Source: Cladocopium goreaui (Eukaryota; Sar; Dinophyceae; Suessiales; Symbiodiniaceae). From it: a stretch of 64,000 nt of DNA. Below, in pieces: positions 54,010-63,934 of this stretch. The notes under the pieces were generated by a model that made no database searches, had not been told where the DNA came from, and was given only the letters and a program-made list of their open reading frames with translations. Both the position numbers and the translations under genes were made by a program. The stretch covers positions 725,681 to 789,680 of the forward strand of contig CAMXCT020006745.1 in assembly GCA_947184155.2 (NCBI GenBank), read 5' to 3'. Position 1 is the stretch's first letter. Each line of letters begins with the position of its first letter.

Positions 54010-54500
54010 GTCGCTCATGTTTTGTTTTTAAAAAAGTTGTGTTTTCAAATGATGATTTCTCGATCTTTTTTTTTCGTTTTGTTTTTTTGTTTTTTTTTTT
54101 TAAATAAAACAAAAACAAACATATTTCTGTTGTTTTTCTTGTTTTTGTTTAATATGGTTGTTTTGTTTTTTTTCTATTTGTTTTTCCTTGATTTTCTGTT
54201 GTTATTTATTTACTTTTGAGTTTTGTATGTTTTTTGTATGTTTTTGATTGTTTGTTGATTTTTCGTTTTTTTTTTGAACGCTTCTTTGTGAGCGTTTTTT
54301 AAAAAAATATGTTTTTGATATTTTTCTTTCAATCTGTTTTGATCTTTTTTTCAACAGTCATTTTTTTTGAATTTGTTCCGTTTTTCCTGTTCTATTTATT
54401 TATTTGAAATTGTTTTGGAATGCGTGGATTGTTTATTTTTTGAAAATTTTGAAATTTTTGTTCAGATTTTTTCAGTTCTTTTTTGTTTGGCGAGGATAGC
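54010..54500. repeat. T-rich low-complexity block
   Basis: Runs of T broken by G, mostly TTTTGTTTTT. Gives a false Phe/Leu ORF. No gene. Confidence 0.9.
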
Positions 54501-54582
54501 AACTTTTAAGAGTAGCCCTTTGAGGAGTATCCCAGGGCTCTTTAATGACAGGGTACTTCACCTTCTAAATCACCCCCAGAAT

Positions 54583-54660
54583 ACTTCAGAAGGTACCGCT
54601 GGATCCATAGGGATATTCTGGCGAGTGATTCAACCATACTATTGATACACTGGATTATAA
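54583..54660. repeat. dispersed repeat shared with 59811-59885
   Basis: Both have ACTTC(A/C)(G/T)(A/G)AGAAGGTAC, then GCTGGATCCATAGGGAT and ACCATACTATTGATACA, and both are followed by a decayed M1 left end. A larger repeat unit must include the M1 remnant. Confidence 0.75.
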
Positions 54661-54859
54661 ACAATTGGAGGTATGATGGATATACTCTCTGGTAATTTAA
54701 CATCGCTGAGGAAAATAACACTGTTTTATATATAATTCTTCATAGTTAAAACATCATCACTTTAACAGGTAACATATATATATATATATCACATATATAT
54801 ATATATATATACATATCATATATATATATATACATATATCATATATATATAATATAAAC

Positions 54860-54982
54860 ATGGTAACATGTAATGTGTTGGTGGCTACCGTGTGCAAGTC
54901 CATGACTGTTCCGCCGGGACAAGGTTCCATTGGGTTGGACGCTCCCCAAAGGCGCTTCTTTCTTGACCGGCTTCTTTGGTGA
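54860..54982 (+). CDS. small ORF or first exon, 40 aa
   Basis: ATG at 54860 reads VCKSMTVPPGQGSIGLDAPQ in the middle, then RRFFLDRLLW and TGA; CTTTG|GTGAAT is a possible donor. GC-rich patch right after a (TA)n tract. The 81-codon minus ORF runs into that tract. Confidence 0.45.
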   Translation: MVTCNVLVATVCKSMTVPPGQGSIGLDAPQRRFFLDRLLW

Positions 54983-55162
54983 ATAGCATGGGTAATAGCC
55001 AAGAACTATGTCTGGCTATCTAAACATGATGGAACATGGTGTAAATTGTTTGTGATGTTTCAAAATCGTAGATTCTTGCAACTGAACCTTGTGCGTTTTT
55101 CAAATTCTTCATACAATTAACGTTTGGGAGTGAAGAACGCGCATTTCTGCCATGCGTGCATA

Positions 55163-55169
55163 GAGAGAT

Positions 55170-55241
<72 letters not shown>

Positions 55242-55255
55242 AGAGAGAGAGAGAG
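55163..55255. repeat. (GA)n microsatellite
   Basis: GAGAGA run with two AAAAA interruptions. A 20-codon reading (MHKSKQSTRSGSLQWLSRSQ) follows at about 55270 and is too weak to call. Confidence 0.95.
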
Positions 55256-55508
55256 TAGAAAACGGAAATGCACAAGTCTAAGCAATCCACCCGAAGTGGC
55301 TCCCTACAGTGGCTTAGTCGCAGCCAAGAAAGAGAATAACTTTCAAAATTTTCAAATACACAAGAAATGTGCGTGACAATAGCGGGCATAATTTCTAAAG
55401 ACACACTAGAGATTTCGCAAACAACAAATAGTACCTTCCCACATGTTAAATACTGGTTTCGTGTTGGATCTATTTATTTTAGGTTCCTTAGGGGGATATG
55501 AGTAATTT

Positions 55509-56141
55509 ATGCTTGTTCCGCACGTTGTGTCTTGCGTGTTCAAAAATGATTCCGCACCTTTGTAAACCAAGGTCCAGGCTGCCCAGCAAGTGGAGGTTTA
55601 TAAATTGGCAAATCCAAGTGAATGTGACAGGCTGGCCCATTGCTACGAGCTGCAAAAAGGCACATGGATGAGTTAAGGGCACCAGGCCGCCCCGTTGCAA
55701 TGGAACCGCTTTGGCCCTGAGTCAAAAACTTCCGGGTGGACCCAGCTGCATCAGCGCCTATATGTAGGGAACACCTCCATTAGAACGGCACAGATTCGCG
55801 GAGCAACCTGACAGGTGCACTGCTACCACGACGACGAAATTCCCACAGTCAATGTGGCGACTTCTGCGCATATGTTGGCCACAGAGCGAAGCGCAAGGAG
55901 TCCCAGGCAGGAGACTTGGCCTACAACCTCCTTGATATTTGTGATCCTGGAGCTGCAAAATCCTGTTTTATTTTCAGCGTGTGTGTTGCACTACTTTTTT
56001 TGTGCGTTTGGATCAAAATTGACATATTTGAGCATTTTGGTGCAAATCTGTGCGTTTCCCAATCCCGCATCCATGGAATCAATCCAACATAGCAATTTCA
56101 TTGATGATATGATCGATATGATGCTTCAGTTTTATACGTAG
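55509..56141 (+). pseudogene. decayed coding stretch with three in-frame stops
   Basis: One frame stays coding-like across TAA 55563, TAA 55674 and TGA 55809. Parts read QVEVYKLANPSECDRLAHCY; APLQWNRFGPESKTSGWTQL; and VHCYHDDEIPTVNVATSAHM. From about 55853 another frame reads better (HRAKRKESQAGDLAYNLLDI), suggesting a frameshift. GC-rich to about 55970. The source protein is unknown. Confidence 0.45.
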
Positions 56142-56399
56142 CGGTTAAGCCGCTGCATCTGGCATCTTTTATACAACATACCGCATCAATCTTGGGATTT
56201 TTTACCCCATTTGGCCCGTAGACTGAACATTTGAAATTACAAACATACACTTTTTGGAATTTGAGTTCGCTTGATGATTTTTGAGTCCGCTTGAGGGATT
56301 TTTGAGTCTGTTTTGATCGAAAAACAAAGTTTGTTTTTCTTGACTTTGGTGCCTCCTCCACCAAAAGCAACATTTGGGCGGCAACAACTTTCTAATTGG

Positions 56400-57150
56400 T
56401 AATTATTTTGACATGGCTAAGGTCAAATTTCCATTACCCCAGGTTAATGATACAGTGTTGGGGAGCTTTTCGAGTAATCGGCCGTATGTTTGCCGACTAC
56501 AATCTTTCCTAATTAAACACCAATGAAAACAGGAAATGAGATCGCTTTGGGTCAAAGGTTTTTTCTTTAAAATGAGCAACGCTATAGAAAACTAGGCCAC
56601 AGCCTAAGCAGACAATTTATTTTGAGCGTTTGAAGGTCCAGGATGTTACAAACTTGATTGTGTCGGTATCCATTTCCATATTTTTTTATCATTCTGCGTT
56701 GCGTACCCTTTCGTGTGATGGTATTTTTTATTTTGCATGCCTGGACGTTTAGCGTGAGTTGAATTGTGTTGATGTATTTTGTTTGTTCGGTTTTGGTTGG
56801 TCCCAACAACCTTAAATATACACATATGATCACATATGTAGTAACTAAAAAAAACACAATGTTTAAGCACATGCATAAACATCTTATGCGTACATTTAGA
56901 TATACACATTTGTGTATAATTGTGTTTGTGTATATACACATTTAACCATATACATATTTTCATATATAAATACATTTTCTGTTCATACATGCATAAATAT
57001 ATATACACATCTATATTTACATATTATATACATATACATATATCTATTGTATGAATATATAGATGTATATATATATACACCTTTTTATATACAAACATAT
57101 ATGTACGCATATGATGTACGCATATGTATCTATTATATATACATAATCCG
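56400..57150. other. AT-rich stretch, no gene seen
   Basis: TATACACA and TACATATA runs. The 119- and 120-codon minus ORFs are Ile/Tyr/Cys-biased and look like low-complexity readings. Confidence 0.5.
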
Positions 57151-57180
57151 AATCTTTGACATGTTTGCCACGTTTTCCTC

Positions 57181-57300
57181 ATGGAAAATATGCAAGCCGA
57201 GGTCCGAACCTTGGACACTACGCCGCCCAGTTTCGGTACCTTCAGTTGCGTGGAGACGCAGGGCACGGAGGTCGGACACCGAGTGGTACAAGGGAAATAA
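57181..57300 (+). CDS. small ORF or exon, 39 aa
   Basis: ATG at 57181 reads MENMQAEVRTLDTTPPSFGT, then FSCVETQGTEVGHRVVQGK and TAA. GC-rich between TA tracts. A donor AAG|GTGTGT follows the stop; two other + frames are open across the patch. Confidence 0.4.
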   Translation: MENMQAEVRTLDTTPPSFGTFSCVETQGTEVGHRVVQGK

Positions 57301-57800
57301 GGTGTGTGTGTGTGTATCTGTTTCTCATTTTTTGTTATTTTAAATACAACGCACATAAATATATATTTATGTATATGTATTATACCTAGACCTACCAACT
57401 ACATCTACAAAGAGATGAACAAATTGAAGTCATCGGGGAACAAAAACTGTAGATGTGGCATTTATAATTTTCCCGGATATTTGTTTTGATTTACCATACA
57501 TTCAGACAAGTTAGCTTGATGAAGCACCAACTTATTGGATATTGCTGGTTCCATCTCATTACATGGCTGTATTAAACCATCCAGCTATTGAGGTACCCCC
57601 ATTTCAGTAAACCCCTAAGTAGTTACAAAATGGATAAAACCAATTAAATGGATAATAATTGGTGGATAGCCGTGGATAGCTTAAAAAAAACAATTGTAAA
57701 TGATTAGCATTGCTCCTTCAAAATATTGCGTTGTAGTTACGCAATGGAGTTTAAGTTGCGAGAAATATGGACCTCCAAAATCTCCTATAGAATATCTTAA

Positions 57801-57923
57801 CTTTGGTTTGTAGCACTTTCCAGCCAGATGAGATGGACGAAATTAACACAGTTCATTGAGTTCAAAAGCGTTTTCTGGTTGGCGCCAACGTGTTTGTTTT
57901 GCGATCCCGAGGAATCCCGGTAA
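57801..57923 (+). CDS. candidate exon, 40 codons
   Basis: It reads WFVALSSQMRWTKLTQFIEF, then KSVFWLAPTCLFCDPEESR and TAA; CCCG|GTAAAC is a possible donor. Contains CLFC, a short Cys pair. No certain acceptor. Confidence 0.45.
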   Translation, partial: LWFVALSSQMRWTKLTQFIEFKSVFWLAPTCLFCDPEESR

Positions 57924-58024
57924 ACCCACTAATAGACTAGCCCACTAGCTCCGAAGTTCAGAAATAGGTGGTAAGGAGATGTAAAGAGCGGTATCCAAGT
58001 CTTATTAGGCTAATTAGGTTTTAG

Positions 58025-58159
58025 CACATTACCCATGGATCGCAGACTGAAACCATAATCCAACGTTCTGAAAGACAACCCTTCGCAGGAAAGCGCGCGG
58101 TCGGCCAACTGGAGTGCGCAGTTCATGTATACGCGATATCGGCTTGTCTGAAAATGTAG
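58025..58159 (+). CDS. exon, 44 codons, unknown protein
   Basis: The acceptor is ATTAGGTTTTAG. In phase 0 it reads HITHGSQTETIIQRSERQPF, then AGKRAVGQLECAVHVYAISA and CLKM, TAG at 58157. GC-rich. The minus-strand ORF of 69 codons is the rival reading. Confidence 0.5.
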   Translation, partial: HITHGSQTETIIQRSERQPFAGKRAVGQLECAVHVYAISACLKM

Positions 58160-58329
58160 CAGCCCCGGAAATCCAATGCTTTATCATGTGAGTAAATGAT
58201 ACCATCATACATGAAGCATATGGGATTAGAATCCCCATAGAGGAATCTCATGGAGGCCAATTTTGTTGGGATATTATATCGATATATGTGATAAAATAGA
58301 TACACCACATCACCACTGTCTTCACCCAG

Positions 58330-58703
58330 ACAAGTACAAGGAGCCAAAGACGTGGTCAGACCGGCTCATTAGCTCGTTCCCAGATGCTTGGTACCGGGAG
58401 CACTATAAGCACGCTTGGCAGCAGCGGTGGCTGCCAATCGCTGGATTCGGTGCAACCTGGATTGCGCCAAGACTTGGCATTGTAGCCTGGCGCGATGGTG
58501 GCAATGCAGCCAATGACTGCGCTTATGGCCATGCAGATTTGCATCCACAGCCTTCAACAGCAGGTTGTGTCAGAGTGCGCAATCAGGGCCGAGCAGCAGG
58601 GGCAGATGAAGGTCACAGCAGGTTGACAAGAGAGGAGCGAGATAGCCTGAGACGAGAAATGGGCAGCATCCACTGCCCAGACGGCAGACCCACACCCGTT
58701 TAG
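58330..58703 (+). CDS. long GC-rich exon, possible frameshift, unknown protein
   Basis: It starts after CTTCACCCAG. It reads YKEPKTWSDRLISSFPDAWY, then REHYKHAWQQRWLPIAGFGA, and is open to TAG at 58701. Around 58495-58625 a second frame reads VAMQPMTALMAMQICIHSLQ and QQVVSECAIRAEQQGQMKVT, more helical and Gln-rich, while the first frame returns to SRLTREERDSLRREMGSIHC. That pattern suggests either two frameshifts or a Gag-like helical region. No match is recognised. Confidence 0.5.
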
Positions 58704-59045
58704 CCAAACACTTGGAGTACAGTCGGCTTCTCTTTGACCCGGCTGTTGGTGATTTCCTGCTTGATGATTAGATCTATATATGATGGTTGGATCCTCAACG
58801 AATCGGTTTGATGGTTAAATCGGAAAATCAAATGTTCCTGGATTTGCTGAAGGTTGGGGATATCGGATTTCATTTTACAATATGTTCCATAGCTGAGGAA
58901 TCTATTGGGAATGTGTGTATATTAAAATACAGACCCAGAAAGAGATAGAAAAGTAAGATCCTACTCAAACAGAGAATGCATTACTATGTTCCTATCCGTT
59001 TTGGGATTCCTACATGTGTATGTATATACATAATGTATATGCATA

Positions 59046-59187
59046 GGTACCTACATTAATATTGGCCCCAGAAATTTCAAGAATGATTTCACCTGCCAGG
59101 TGGACGAGGGTGCCAGGGCTGGGGCATCTCAGGATGTGGAAAGGCAGGATGTGTCAAGCAGAGAGATAAGAATGGGGAAACCTGGAT
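59046..59187 (+). CDS. exon ending at an M1 element
   Basis: It reads FKNDFTCQVDEGARAGASQD, then VERQDVSSREIRMGKPG, running up to the M1 insertion. Acidic and polar, GC-rich. Acceptor unclear. The stop at 59199 lies inside the element. Confidence 0.45.
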
Positions 59188-59295
59188 ATACCCTAGGGTA
59201 AACTAACATGGATGCGGAAAATGACACATTTATGGATGAAGTACCTGTTGAAATGGTGATTTTCTACATCTTTGTTGGTTCACCCCAGGGTTCCT
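59188..59295. mobile_element. diverged M1 element
   Basis: It runs TACCCTAGGGTAAACTAAC...GGTTCACCCCAGGGTTCCTA. Core ATGGTGATTTTC is retained. Confidence 0.65.
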
Positions 59296-59349
59296 AATAC
59301 AGTGTTTTTTTTTTTACATATATATATATATTATGTATATGTATGTGTA

Positions 59350-59530
59350 CATATATTTATTCTATTATATTATATTATTTTATTTTATTTTATTTTATAT
59401 TATATTTTATTTATACTATATTGCATTATATTATATTATTTTATTTTATATCATGTTATATTATATTTTATTATATTTTATTTAAATTGTATTTTATTAT
59501 ATTTTATTTTATTATATTATATTATATATA
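59350..59530. repeat. TTTTATATTATA low-complexity block
   Basis: (TTTTA)n and (TTATA)n mixture. False Tyr/Ile/Phe ORFs. Confidence 0.9.
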
Positions 59531-60385
59531 TGAATGTACCTGGGGGTAAAGCAAACTATACATATTATTTTTAAATAATATAGATATATTTTGATATATA
59601 TATATATGAATGTAGCTGTGGTATACGTATATGCCTATATGTTGATTTGATTAGTTGTTTGAACTTTTTTTGGGTTTACTTAAGAGATAACATGTAGTTG
59701 GCTAGGGATGTTTTACTATTCGGTTTGCCTAACTATTATGGATGATTTAAATGCCATACCGTACGGATCCAAGTACTTCCTGAGAGGGTACTCACACCCT
59801 AGTACCGAAATACTTCCTGAGAAGGTACGGCTGGATCCATAGGGATTTTTTGGCGGTTGATTTATATAACCATACTATTGATACATGAATTTGTGATTAA
59901 TTAAACTAACCATTGCATGCATGTATGGTAGATATACTCTTTGGATCTCTCTGGGAGTTAAATATAGCTCTGGAAAACCAGCGTTTTTTGAAGTAAATCA
60001 TCATCAATCATCTTCAAATGGGCATTTTTTCATAGCTTCATAAACAATCAGAAAGTATCTACATTTAGATGGCCTTTCAGACCAACACACATTTCACTTG
60101 GGGGACACCCGGTTGAACCATGTAGCTGTCATAAAAATCTGTCGCAAAATGTCGACTTCTTCTCCCAGAGAACGATACAGCTTGCTATGGAACATATGGC
60201 CCATTTAGTTCGATGTTTTACCGTTTTAAGAATGTTTCGTCGAAAGCTGTTTAACTACTAGTGGGTGAATGGGTATGTTAATCCTACTTATATATGTATA
60301 ATTATAACTATATAATTTGTATGTGCACATTCCTACAGTACATGATGGTAGGGTCCTTTAACCCATTGAGGCAAGTTTTCCTTAG

Positions 60386-60502
60386 CTGGGTGATGTTTGG
60401 CTGCGCGCCAGGATAGAAACTCTCAGAGACTTCACATCAGTGAGATTTCATTCTATTACTTTGCAGTTGATTATCATTATAGTATCGAACAACAACAGTT
60501 GA
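60386..60502 (+). CDS. exon after acceptor, unknown
   Basis: The acceptor is AGTTTTCCTTAG. In phase 0 it reads LGDVWLRARIETLRDFTSVR, then FHSITLQ, after which the frame turns AT-rich before TGA at 60500. Confidence 0.4.
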   Translation: MGDVWLRARIETLRDFTSVRFHSITLQLIIIIVSNNNS

Positions 60503-60505
60503 TCG

Positions 60506-60673
60506 ATGATTTGTTTGGAAAACCATGTTTTTTTACATGTCATTCTACTCCAGCAGGGTATGTTCTGTGATTCTGCGCTGTTGAAGGAGCTGTTGTCTTG
60601 TTGTTTTTGTTCGGGACTAATGCTCGCACAATCAACACGGAGCCGCCAATGTGTCACCAGTGATCAAAAATGA
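60506..60673 (+). CDS. small ORF, 55 codons, Cys-rich
   Basis: ATG at 60506 reads MICLENHVFLHVILLQQGMF, then CDSALLKELLSCCFCSGLML and AQSTRSRQCVTSDQK, TGA. The middle is hydrophobic with a CCFC run. May be a first exon or chance. Confidence 0.35.
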   Translation: MICLENHVFLHVILLQQGMFCDSALLKELLSCCFCSGLMLAQSTRSRQCVTSDQK

Positions 60674-60878
60674 CCGGCGTTTGCCATTTCAAAACTTGCA
60701 TTTAGGCTTGAAGGTGTGTCTGAAATTTGTGCATACCGCCTCAATGAATACAACACGTTGAACTGGGAAAATTATTATACCCTAGTGACAAAGCTAGAGC
60801 TCACCATCACTGAGCGCACCAGAAGTCAGAAGCCATCAAGATGGGCAAGAAATGGCAGGTTGAAGTCAACAAACATTA

Positions 60879-60978
60879 CTGTTTGGTGGTTTGGAACATG
60901 GCTTTTATTTTCCATGATATATGGGATAATCATCCAAACTGACTAATATTTTTCAGAGGGGTTGAAACCACCAACCAG
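60879..60978. mobile_element. M2 element with ATTA duplication
   Basis: It runs CTGTTTGGTGGTTTGG...AAACCACCAACCAG with ATTA on both sides. A possible exon end (HQKSEAIKMGKKWQVEVNKH, about 60815-60875) lies just before it. Confidence 0.9.
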
Positions 60979-61529
60979 ATTAAGATGATGAGGATCGGAG
61001 TTGCCAGTATTCGACGCAGTATTACAGTTTTTTTTTAAATGTTTTTTGGCCATTTACCAGTGAAATTTTGATTATTTCTATGGTTACTTCTATGGGGTTA
61101 TAATTCCATAAATAGGCGTATATAACATTATAACTGACTTATAACTGGTATTTTGGGGCCATAACTGCAGCACCATGTTTCGAAGGAATCATGGAATCTT
61201 GGATGGCCACAATGTTTTTTGGCCGTTGAAGAGGCCATCACCCAAGGGTTGTTTGAAGTGACACAAGTATAACATTTAGGAGGAAAAGAAAACCATCATC
61301 AATCACAATTTAGTATTTCTTTGCTGTAAAACATGTTGCAAGTCCTGATCTGGCCCGTATGTACCATCAACTCTATATTTGTTTTTGGTTGAATCGACAT
61401 TATTCATGTGGTTTGCTTGAAATCCCTACAGCTAATCCCAATTTTGGGGGGGTAAACACATCACACATATAACCCCTTAAGAAAAAAACACCAGGAAACA
61501 TCACCCACCAATTTCGCTCTTGCGATTTA

Positions 61530-61592
61530 TGGCGGCCCAACGTGGGCCGTCCGCGGCCCAACGCGGCCGCGGCCTCGTTGGGCCGGCGCTGA
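61530..61592. other. GC-rich palindromic patch
   Basis: Repeated GGCCCAACG and CGTTGGGCC motifs with GCGGCCGCGG between them, in otherwise AT-rich DNA. Function unknown. Confidence 0.6.
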
Positions 61593-61663
61593 CATTGTCG
61601 CTGGGTGTGTGACTTGGACTACTGAAGATGTAAAGGGGCACCCAGTTATGTTCTGGTTGGTTT

Positions 61664-61801
61664 ATACAATGTCAGGCCCCCCAGTGATGTGAACGTTGGT
61701 TTAGATTCGCCCCAGGAATGCTATAGTTAGTTGTGTACCATAAACCATAGTTATTGGAGTTTTTTGAACCAACTTAGATATTTTGGGGGCCTCACATTGT
61801 A
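61664..61801. mobile_element. M3 element
   Basis: It runs TACAATGTCAGGCCCCCCAG...GGGGGCCTCACATTGTA. Confidence 0.88.
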
Positions 61802-61806
61802 GATTT

Positions 61807-61931
61807 ATCTGGGTAAATTATGTTGCGACCGAACCCTGTTCTCCCGAACCCTGGAATCATGGTGAGTTATAGAGGAATCATCCCCAAATAGCCTTATTTC
61901 AGGTTAGTGAAATAGTATAATTTACCCAGAT
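61807..61931. mobile_element. M8 element, best copy
   Basis: ATCTGGGTAAATTAT and ATAATTTACCCAGAT form a perfect 15-bp inverted repeat 125 bp apart. A short self-complementary relative is at 13690-13725. Confidence 0.75.
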
Positions 61932-61946
61932 TTATAAACCCCATGA

Positions 61947-62179
61947 AGTATAGCTATACTTGCATATACTTGCCACAAACTTATTGGAGTTATATTAAGT
62001 TATACGGCAACTTTACAATTCTACTGGGAGCGGCTTGCATCAACCCCCAAAATGGATGGTGCTAGTGATGGGTTACTGAAGTTCACCAACGATGTGAGCC
62101 CTTTGGTACCCCAATTTTCACCCATACCATCTTGGAATATGCTTTATGGGGGTGTATTCTGTAATATGTTGTTTATGTT
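61947..62179 (+). CDS. exon ending at an M3 element
   Basis: It is open for about 78 codons up to the M3 insertion. The best part reads ERLASTPKMDGASDGLLKFT, then NDVSPLVPQFSPIPSWNMLY, from about 62028. The AT-rich first third is probably intron. No family is recognised. Confidence 0.45.
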
Positions 62180-62304
62180 TACAATGTGAGGCCCCCAAGA
62201 TAGCTAAGTTGGTTTATAGCTCCAATAACTATGGTTTATGGTACTTATAACTATAGTTACTGGGGCTTATAAACCAACTTATAACTGGGGGGCCTCACAT
62301 TGTA
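62180..62304. mobile_element. M3 element
   Basis: It runs TACAATGTGAGGCCCCCAAG...GGGGGGCCTCACATTGTA, 125 bp, a near-consensus copy. Confidence 0.92.
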
Positions 62305-62606
62305 ACCAACCAACCATTCATTTTTCGTTATTTAAAAATTCAACCAACCATTCATTGTTCATATTATCACTATACTTATCATCCATGTTGAAAAGGCCAG
62401 ATATTTGACCACATTTTTTTTTTTGGAAAGGGAGTTCGCCACCGAGCATGTGGGGAATTCCATTTATCAAGCAGCAGAGTCAACATGGGAAGCCAAACCG
62501 AGCTTGGCAACTTGCCAGTGTTTTTCATTCATGGTATGTCATGGTCAGATTGTTGGACGGTTTCCCTGAGGTGCCTCTGCTTCTCCCTCCCGACATCACC
62601 TTCCAG

Positions 62607-62763
62607 TGGCCCACGGAGCTTCACGGCACCGTCCCTTCGTGGTCGTCCGCCGTCCGTTGCGTTGGCCAGCGCTGCGGGCACGGCAGAGGGGAATAGCGTC
62701 AGTGCTGCCAGTATGAACTTAGCGACTCAACTGAACAAATGGAGACTTATAGATCCTCCTTAA
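62607..62763 (+). CDS. terminal exon, unknown protein
   Basis: The acceptor has a long pyrimidine tract ending CATCACCTTCCAG. It reads GPRSFTAPSLRGRPPSVALA, then SAAGTAEGNSVSAASMNLAT and QLNKWRLIDPP, TAA at 62761. Ala/Ser-rich. Upstream of the acceptor another frame (LDGFPEVPLLLPPDITFQWP) is open, so the acceptor could instead lie inside one exon. Confidence 0.55.
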
Positions 62764-63093
62764 GTACCCATTTTAAAAAAAAATCTTGCGTCTTACCATC
62801 GTTTTATCCATTTGTTTGTTGTTTTACATTTTTTGGGAGTATTTGGATTTGGAGGGTCTACTGAAGCAAATGATGATGTTGGATCTGATCATTAACCGCT
62901 CCTGCCTCAAGCAATATCCACATCCAAATAAAATTAGGGCCAAACTAATTTTGGGGACTCCAGACCTAATTAAAAACAAATACTAGTATATATATATATA
63001 TAACTATATATTTATAATATTGCGGAAAGCTTTATGAAGAAGGTTGAGGTAGCAATGTATTTCACTATTAAAGTCGATTTTGAAAGCTAATCA

Positions 63094-63381
63094 ATGCTAA
63101 ACATATTCACCACAAATTTGAGCAGAGAAAACACAGTCACTTTATCAAAGGTACCAAAACATTGCTTTTTATTGTGGGTTCGGAGTCGGTTCAAGGCTAC
63201 CCCCTGTCCGATGCATTTAGATATTTGTGGATTTGGGGATTTAGATAAAGCATGCCCCGAAGGTTTAGCCGGGTCAACTTTTCTGTACAAAAACTATTCT
63301 CTCCTCGGGTCGGGTTGTTTGTCTTTGTTGCAGGGGGGGGATTTACTGATCCATCCATTCATGGTGGCGGGGGATAATTAG
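63094..63381 (+). CDS. candidate exon, 95 codons
   Basis: ATG at 63094 reads SRENTVTLSKVPKHCFLLWV, then RSRFKATPCPMHLDICGFGD and LDKACPEGLAGSTFLYKNYS, to TAA at 63379. Even composition and three Cys. Overlaps a shorter minus ORF. No family is recognised. Confidence 0.45.
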   Translation: MLNIFTTNLSRENTVTLSKVPKHCFLLWVRSRFKATPCPMHLDICGFGDLDKACPEGLAGSTFLYKNYSLLGSGCLSLLQGGDLLIHPFMVAGDN

Positions 63382-63839
63382 ATATAATTAATCCAATCTG
63401 AACATGATTTGTCCAAACCAAGGATGTCACTTTTGAATCAAACTATTTTTTCAAAACTATAGATTTTCTGTGACATGACTGTATGCTTGTATGGGATGAA
63501 TTAAATCGGCCGTGGATCGAACATTGGGGTATTCCACAGAAAAAAGATCAACTTTTAGTATTAAACCATCTAATTCTGAGATTAATTTTAAAAAAATACC
63601 CAGTTGGATACCCAGCAACAAGCACAGCTATGTCCCTTTAGCAGTTATAAGTACTTATAACCCCATTTATAGAATGTATAATCCCATTTATAACCAGTTA
63701 TAACTAATAAATGGCCACAACTGTATTGGATACTTGCAACAAAAATAGGACCTCTCATGGACTCCGGGGGCCTTATCCATTGCGATGTTGCCACCGCCCC
63801 TTTTTTTGTCGGTCGATTCTCGTGACTTGAGGAGACGTC

Positions 63840-63934
63840 GATACGGTGGAAAGATCCACCATTTTTGATATGGGTAAATCAACGAACTAAATGGGCTATT
63901 TTCAATAGCTATGTACCAAATTACCAGAGGGTAT
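63840..63934. mobile_element. M1 element, decayed left end
   Basis: M1 core plus right end AAATTACCAGAGGGTA. The left end is lost. Confidence 0.75.

Noticed and set aside
54022..54219. Phe/Leu-rich hydrophobic ORF resembling a membrane protein
   Set aside because: It is a T-rich low-complexity tract.
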